NCBI GenBank assembly: GCA_037903355.1
Contig: JBAJFE010000014.1
Location: 3,658,001-3,722,000, forward strand
DNA: 64,000 bases
Direction: 5' to 3'
Source: Trichuris trichiura
Taxonomy: Eukaryota; Nematoda; Enoplea; Trichinellida; Trichuridae
Positions 61,078 to 64,000 of this stretch are shown piece by piece. The notes beneath the pieces were generated by a model. The model made no database searches, had not been told where the DNA came from, and saw only the letters and a list, made by a program, of their open reading frames with translations. Numbering within the stretch: position 1 is the first letter of the stretch; each line of letters opens with the position of its first letter. A program made the position numbers and the translations under genes.

Positions 61078-63072
61078 CATGAAATGACTATACTGAAAAA
61101 AGGACTGAACTTTGTACCGACTCCTAAACAACCACCCTTTCTTGACATCATTGCCTCAGTCGAAGACAGCCTATCTTCGGTCGACCCACAGAAAGCAGTA
61201 CAGATTAAGCGAAATTTGTCCACGTTAATCCTAGATCATCACTTCAACGCCACCCCAAACTTGAGCCGATATGAGATCAACTGCTTAAATCAACTTAAAA
61301 GGCAACCTAATAGAATTATAACTAAGGCAGACAAAGTCAACCAAATTGTTCTACTTAACAGAACCACCTACAATCACAAAATGACAACCATCTTGAACAC
61401 CAACAGTTATGCGCCCCTGCCCAACGACCCTACAGAAGCGTCTAGAAAAAATCTCCGCTCCCTTCTCATTACATACGGCACAGAAACCAGAGAACCAGAA
61501 ATGATCAGAATAGCAACGCACTTCAAATACGCATCGAATTATAGATCCCCTGAGCTCTACGGTCTTCCAAAGGTGCACAAACCAGAGGTTCCATTAAGAC
61601 CAATAGTTTCCACAATTAACAGCACCACAAGTGAACTTAGTAAGTACTTAAAAAAGGTTATCAAGCCACTAACTGGCAATGAATCGTCCTTCGTGAAAAA
61701 TAGCAAAAGCTTCGTCAATGAAATACCAAACTACCATCTAGAACCGGACAAGATTTTAGTCAGTTACGACGCGAAAGATCTATTCCCGAGCATTCCAATC
61801 TCAGACACTGTCGAAACCCTATACAATCTCCTCAATACAGATACAACTCTGTCCAGCAGAACTAATTTAAACCCCTTCCACATTGTCAAGCTAGTGTCGT
61901 TCTGCATGCAAGATGGCAATTACTTCATGTTTGACAATAAGTTCTACAAGCAATCTAACGGGGTTCCTATGGGCAGTTCACTATCTCCTGTCCTGGCGGA
62001 AATATTCATGGAAAGTTTTGAAAAGGAAATGTCTGAAACTGTAGACAGAGAAATTGCTCCACGACTATACAAAAGATATGTCGATGATATCTTCGTCATT
62101 ATAAAAGATGGGAAAGAGGAGCAATTTCTGCAGTTTCTAAACAGCATCCGGCCGAAGCAAATAGTTTTTACAATGGAAAAAGAGGCGAATAAAACCCTTT
62201 CCTTCCTGGACGCCCTGATTACTCACACAGATCAGGGACTCAAAACCAGAGTACACAGAAAGCCGACACACACCGAACAGTACCTCGATTTCTCATCACG
62301 TCACCCACGATCGGTAATGCGTGGTATCATCTCTGGCATGATCAACAGAGCGGTCAATTTATGCGAACCTGAATTTATCCAATCAGAATTTAACTATATT
62401 AGAAAGATTTTTTACAAAAACAACTATCCAAAATCTTTCATCAACCAAGTGTTCAAAGACAAGCTCCACAACCGGGAATCACATCAACCAAACATCCTGC
62501 CCGACACACGGTTGGTTATCCCCTATGTGGCAGGATTAGGAGAAAAGATCATCCGGCTAGGAAAACAGTTAGGATTCCAAGTCTTTTTCAAAAGCTTCCC
62601 CAACCTCAGGACCATTCTCCGGAAGGACAAAACCAAAATCCCAAAAAACAAAAGAACAGGACTGGTCTACGCAATCAAATGCCCTTGTTCCAGAGTGTAC
62701 ATTAGGGAAACCGGAAACACCTTAGAACATAGATTCAACGAACATATGAAAAGCCTTACCACCTATAACAACGCAAAAAACATTCTCAACAACGACAACA
62801 ACCCTACAAGACGACGTGGAAAGAAAATCGTGAACCCAAAAACTACCATGGACAAAGCGATACAGGCCTCCGCGGTCGTCGAACACGCCGCACGATGCAA
62901 CCAGTCTCTCCATCCAAAAGTCTTATGCTACGAAAGCAATTTGCGCCTACGGAAAATCAAGGAAGCCCTATACATCAGGCACAATGAGACGTACAATAGA
63001 GACCAAGGAGCAGAAATAAACGAACTATGGGCAAACATTGCCACCCGCTTTAAATGCTGCTCACTTGACTAA
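61078..63072 (+). CDS. Penelope RT-GIY-YIG endonuclease, N-terminally truncated but open
   Basis: PLE proteins reverse-transcribe their RNA at a nick made by the GIY-YIG nuclease. About 660 codons stay open. RT motif A is SYDAKDLFPSIPI, B is NGVPMGSSLSPVLAEIF, C is KRYVDDIFVI. The nuclease region reads SRVYIRETGNTLEHRFNEH where the 7.4-10.2 kb copy has SGIYIGETG, so the first Gly and the Gly of YIG are both changed. The C-terminal RKIKEALYIRHNETYN...NELWANIATR region is intact. About 120 N-terminal residues present in the other copy are missing. Probably not autonomous despite the long frame: no 5' end and a damaged nuclease. The start is set by the truncation, not by a natural ATG. Confidence 0.87.
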   Translation, partial: HEMTILKKGLNFVPTPKQPPFLDIIASVEDSLSSVDPQKAVQIKRNLSTLILDHHFNATPNLSRYEINCLNQLKRQPNRIITKADKVNQIVLLNRTTYNHKMTTILNTNSYAPLPNDPTEASRKNLRSLLITYGTETREPEMIRIATHFKYASNYRSPELYGLPKVHKPEVPLRPIVSTINSTTSELSKYLKKVIKPLTGNESSFVKNSKSFVNEIPNYHLEPDKILVSYDAKDLFPSIPISDTVETLYNLLNTDTTLSSRTNLNPFHIVKLVSFCMQDGNYFMFDNKFYKQSNGVPMGSSLSPVLAEIFMESFEKEMSETVDREIAPRLYKRYVDDIFVIIKDGKEEQFLQFLNSIRPKQIVFTMEKEANKTLSFLDALITHTDQGLKTRVHRKPTHTEQYLDFSSRHPRSVMRGIISGMINRAVNLCEPEFIQSEFNYIRKIFYKNNYPKSFINQVFKDKLHNRESHQPNILPDTRLVIPYVAGLGEKIIRLGKQLGFQVFFKSFPNLRTILRKDKTKIPKNKRTGLVYAIKCPCSRVYIRETGNTLEHRFNEHMKSLTTYNNAKNILNNDNNPTRRRGKKIVNPKTTMDKAIQASAVVEHAARCNQSLHPKVLCYESNLRLRKIKEALYIRHNETYNRDQGAEINELWANIATRFKCCSLD

Positions 63073-63323
63073 ACACAAGAAAGAAAACAAAGAACTACGG
63101 ATCAAAACCAACCAAATGGAGAAGTACCTTAAAATGAAATTTCTGAAGAACAACACATATCCACAAAAAGAAAAATGGCTAGCTGACAGGCAGAAGATGA
63201 GGACACAATGAAATCTACTTTAAAACATTTGACTTTAAACAGTTAAAACATCCCCGCGCAACACCCGTTACATCATTTTAACAGCGTGAATTTTCGTTAC
63301 GTCATTGCTTTATATTAACACCG

Positions 63324-63358
63324 CTGAAGACGGGTCTCGTTTGACCCGAAAGCTCCGG
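63324..63358 (+). ncRNA. Hammerhead-like core, 3' pseudo-LTR
   Basis: CTGAAGA, C, GGGTC, loop TCGTTT, GACCC, GAAAGCTCCGG. Downstream, ACGGGACAAAATTTCCGTA can form a hairpin conserved in the other copies. Confidence 0.55.
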
Positions 63359-63461
63359 AATAATAAAAATATTATCAACGGGACAAAATTTCCGTAAAAG
63401 AAACTCAACATGAAACTATACGGTCCCGTACCAAGAAGTTACATTTACAAAACTATGCATG

Positions 63462-64000
63462 TACATTCATTTGTTAAGGTACGTATAGATTTCCGCTGTT
63501 GTGAACATCATTTTTTGACAACCATACAAACGCTATCCAAGCACCGTCTTCTGTTTATGCCAACCTTTCCCGAGCTCAGTGTCGCGAACGCTCCTGTCTG
63601 TGAGTTTCAGAGCGCTTGTACCCCTTATTTCATTCCCCTTGGTCAATTTTTCGTGCGCACATTAGCCGTAACAAAGAACCCATTGAAGACAAAGCCGGTA
63701 TCGGTTTGAGAAGTCAGTCGTCACAAGCATAGAAATTTGTTTGTGGAAACCGTTTTCATATATAATTAGTCCGATTGGTGAACTTTATGAGCTTTGATTG
63801 GATGAAATGGGAGAGCATTGAGAATACCGTATACAACTTCGAAGAACGAGGTTTCGCCGGCGGCGTGATAGTGGGACGATGCTTTTGCCGGCAGCCGTTT
63901 TCACACCATCAGATCACTCCATCGGCACGATTCAATGTCGTTGTTTTATCGCTGTTGGCTCAACGGCATCACACTGCCAACCAGCGGTTCTGTTCAGCAG
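63462..64000. other. Intergenic to window end, nothing recognised
   Basis: A 99-codon ORF at 63410-63709 overlaps the PLE end and shows no domain. No gene supported. Confidence 0.4.

Larger units (their letters stand above)
61078..63450 (+). mobile_element. 5'-truncated Penelope-like element
   Basis: Flanked by AACTATGCATG (61067-61077 and 63451-63461). Has no 5' pseudo-LTR: it begins within the coding region just before ILKKGLNFVPTP. The 3' end holds a pseudo-LTR with ribozyme-like core (63324-63358) and the terminal ACGGTCCCGTACC block. Confidence 0.87.

Overview
The window is eukaryotic and metazoan. Five of the six host genes are intron-split (introns often only 39-60 bp, GT-AG) and five can be tied to animal families: SETD3, FANCI, NCAM/Fasciclin II, RACGAP1 and a Tudor-domain protein. 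Compact introns, small intergenic gaps and a load of Penelope, mag-like gypsy, Tigger and hAT elements fit a small-genome invertebrate. A nematode of the Trichuris/Trichinella kind is my guess, but nothing in the sequence proves the taxon.

Layout. 0.3-1.6 kb: 3' part of a Tudor gene (+). 1.9-4.8 kb: a decayed Tigger/pogo transposon with TA target duplication, a rearranged transposase and a hAT MITE inside it. 5.5-7.0 kb: SETD3 (-), one exon. 7.4-10.25 kb: full-length but broken Penelope-like element (PLE) with inverted pseudo-LTRs and a 14-bp target duplication. 10.5-20.05 kb: FANCI (+), about 25 exons, with a 284-bp palindromic mini-PLE in an intron. 20.3-21.2 kb: diverged minisatellite. 21.2-34.2 kb: gene-poor stretch, possibly the 5' intron of the next gene. 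34.2-38.3 kb: NCAM/FasII (+). 41.4-47.6 kb: a bHLH-zipper transcription factor (+), recovered by splicing six exons with consistent phase. 49-50 kb: fragments of a second PLE lineage and an inverted repeat. 50.9-54.4 kb: RACGAP1 (-) with a second mini-PLE in an intron. 55.1-56.3 kb: PLE fragment and a third palindromic mini-PLE. 56.4-60.9 kb: gypsy retrotransposon (-) with about 165-bp LTRs and a 5-bp target duplication, split by a hAT MITE. 61.1-63.5 kb: a 5'-truncated PLE (+) with a long open RT/endonuclease frame.

The most unusual signals: (1) hammerhead-ribozyme-like cores (CTGANGA, a stem, then GAAA) in every PLE pseudo-LTR, and a size series of PLEs running from full length to a bare head-to-head palindrome with the same 14-bp target duplication; (2) a FANCI whose two lysines around the monoubiquitination site are Asn and Gln; (3) a RACGAP1 whose arginine finger position is Glu; (4) a gypsy primer-binding site that matches about 41 nt of a tRNA-Ser 3' half rather than the usual 18 or fewer, next to a gag deletion.

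The host genes look like housekeeping (DNA repair, cytokinesis, actin methylation) and adhesion or regulatory genes with no sign of a shared pathway. No CRISPR array, complete tRNA gene or rRNA was seen.
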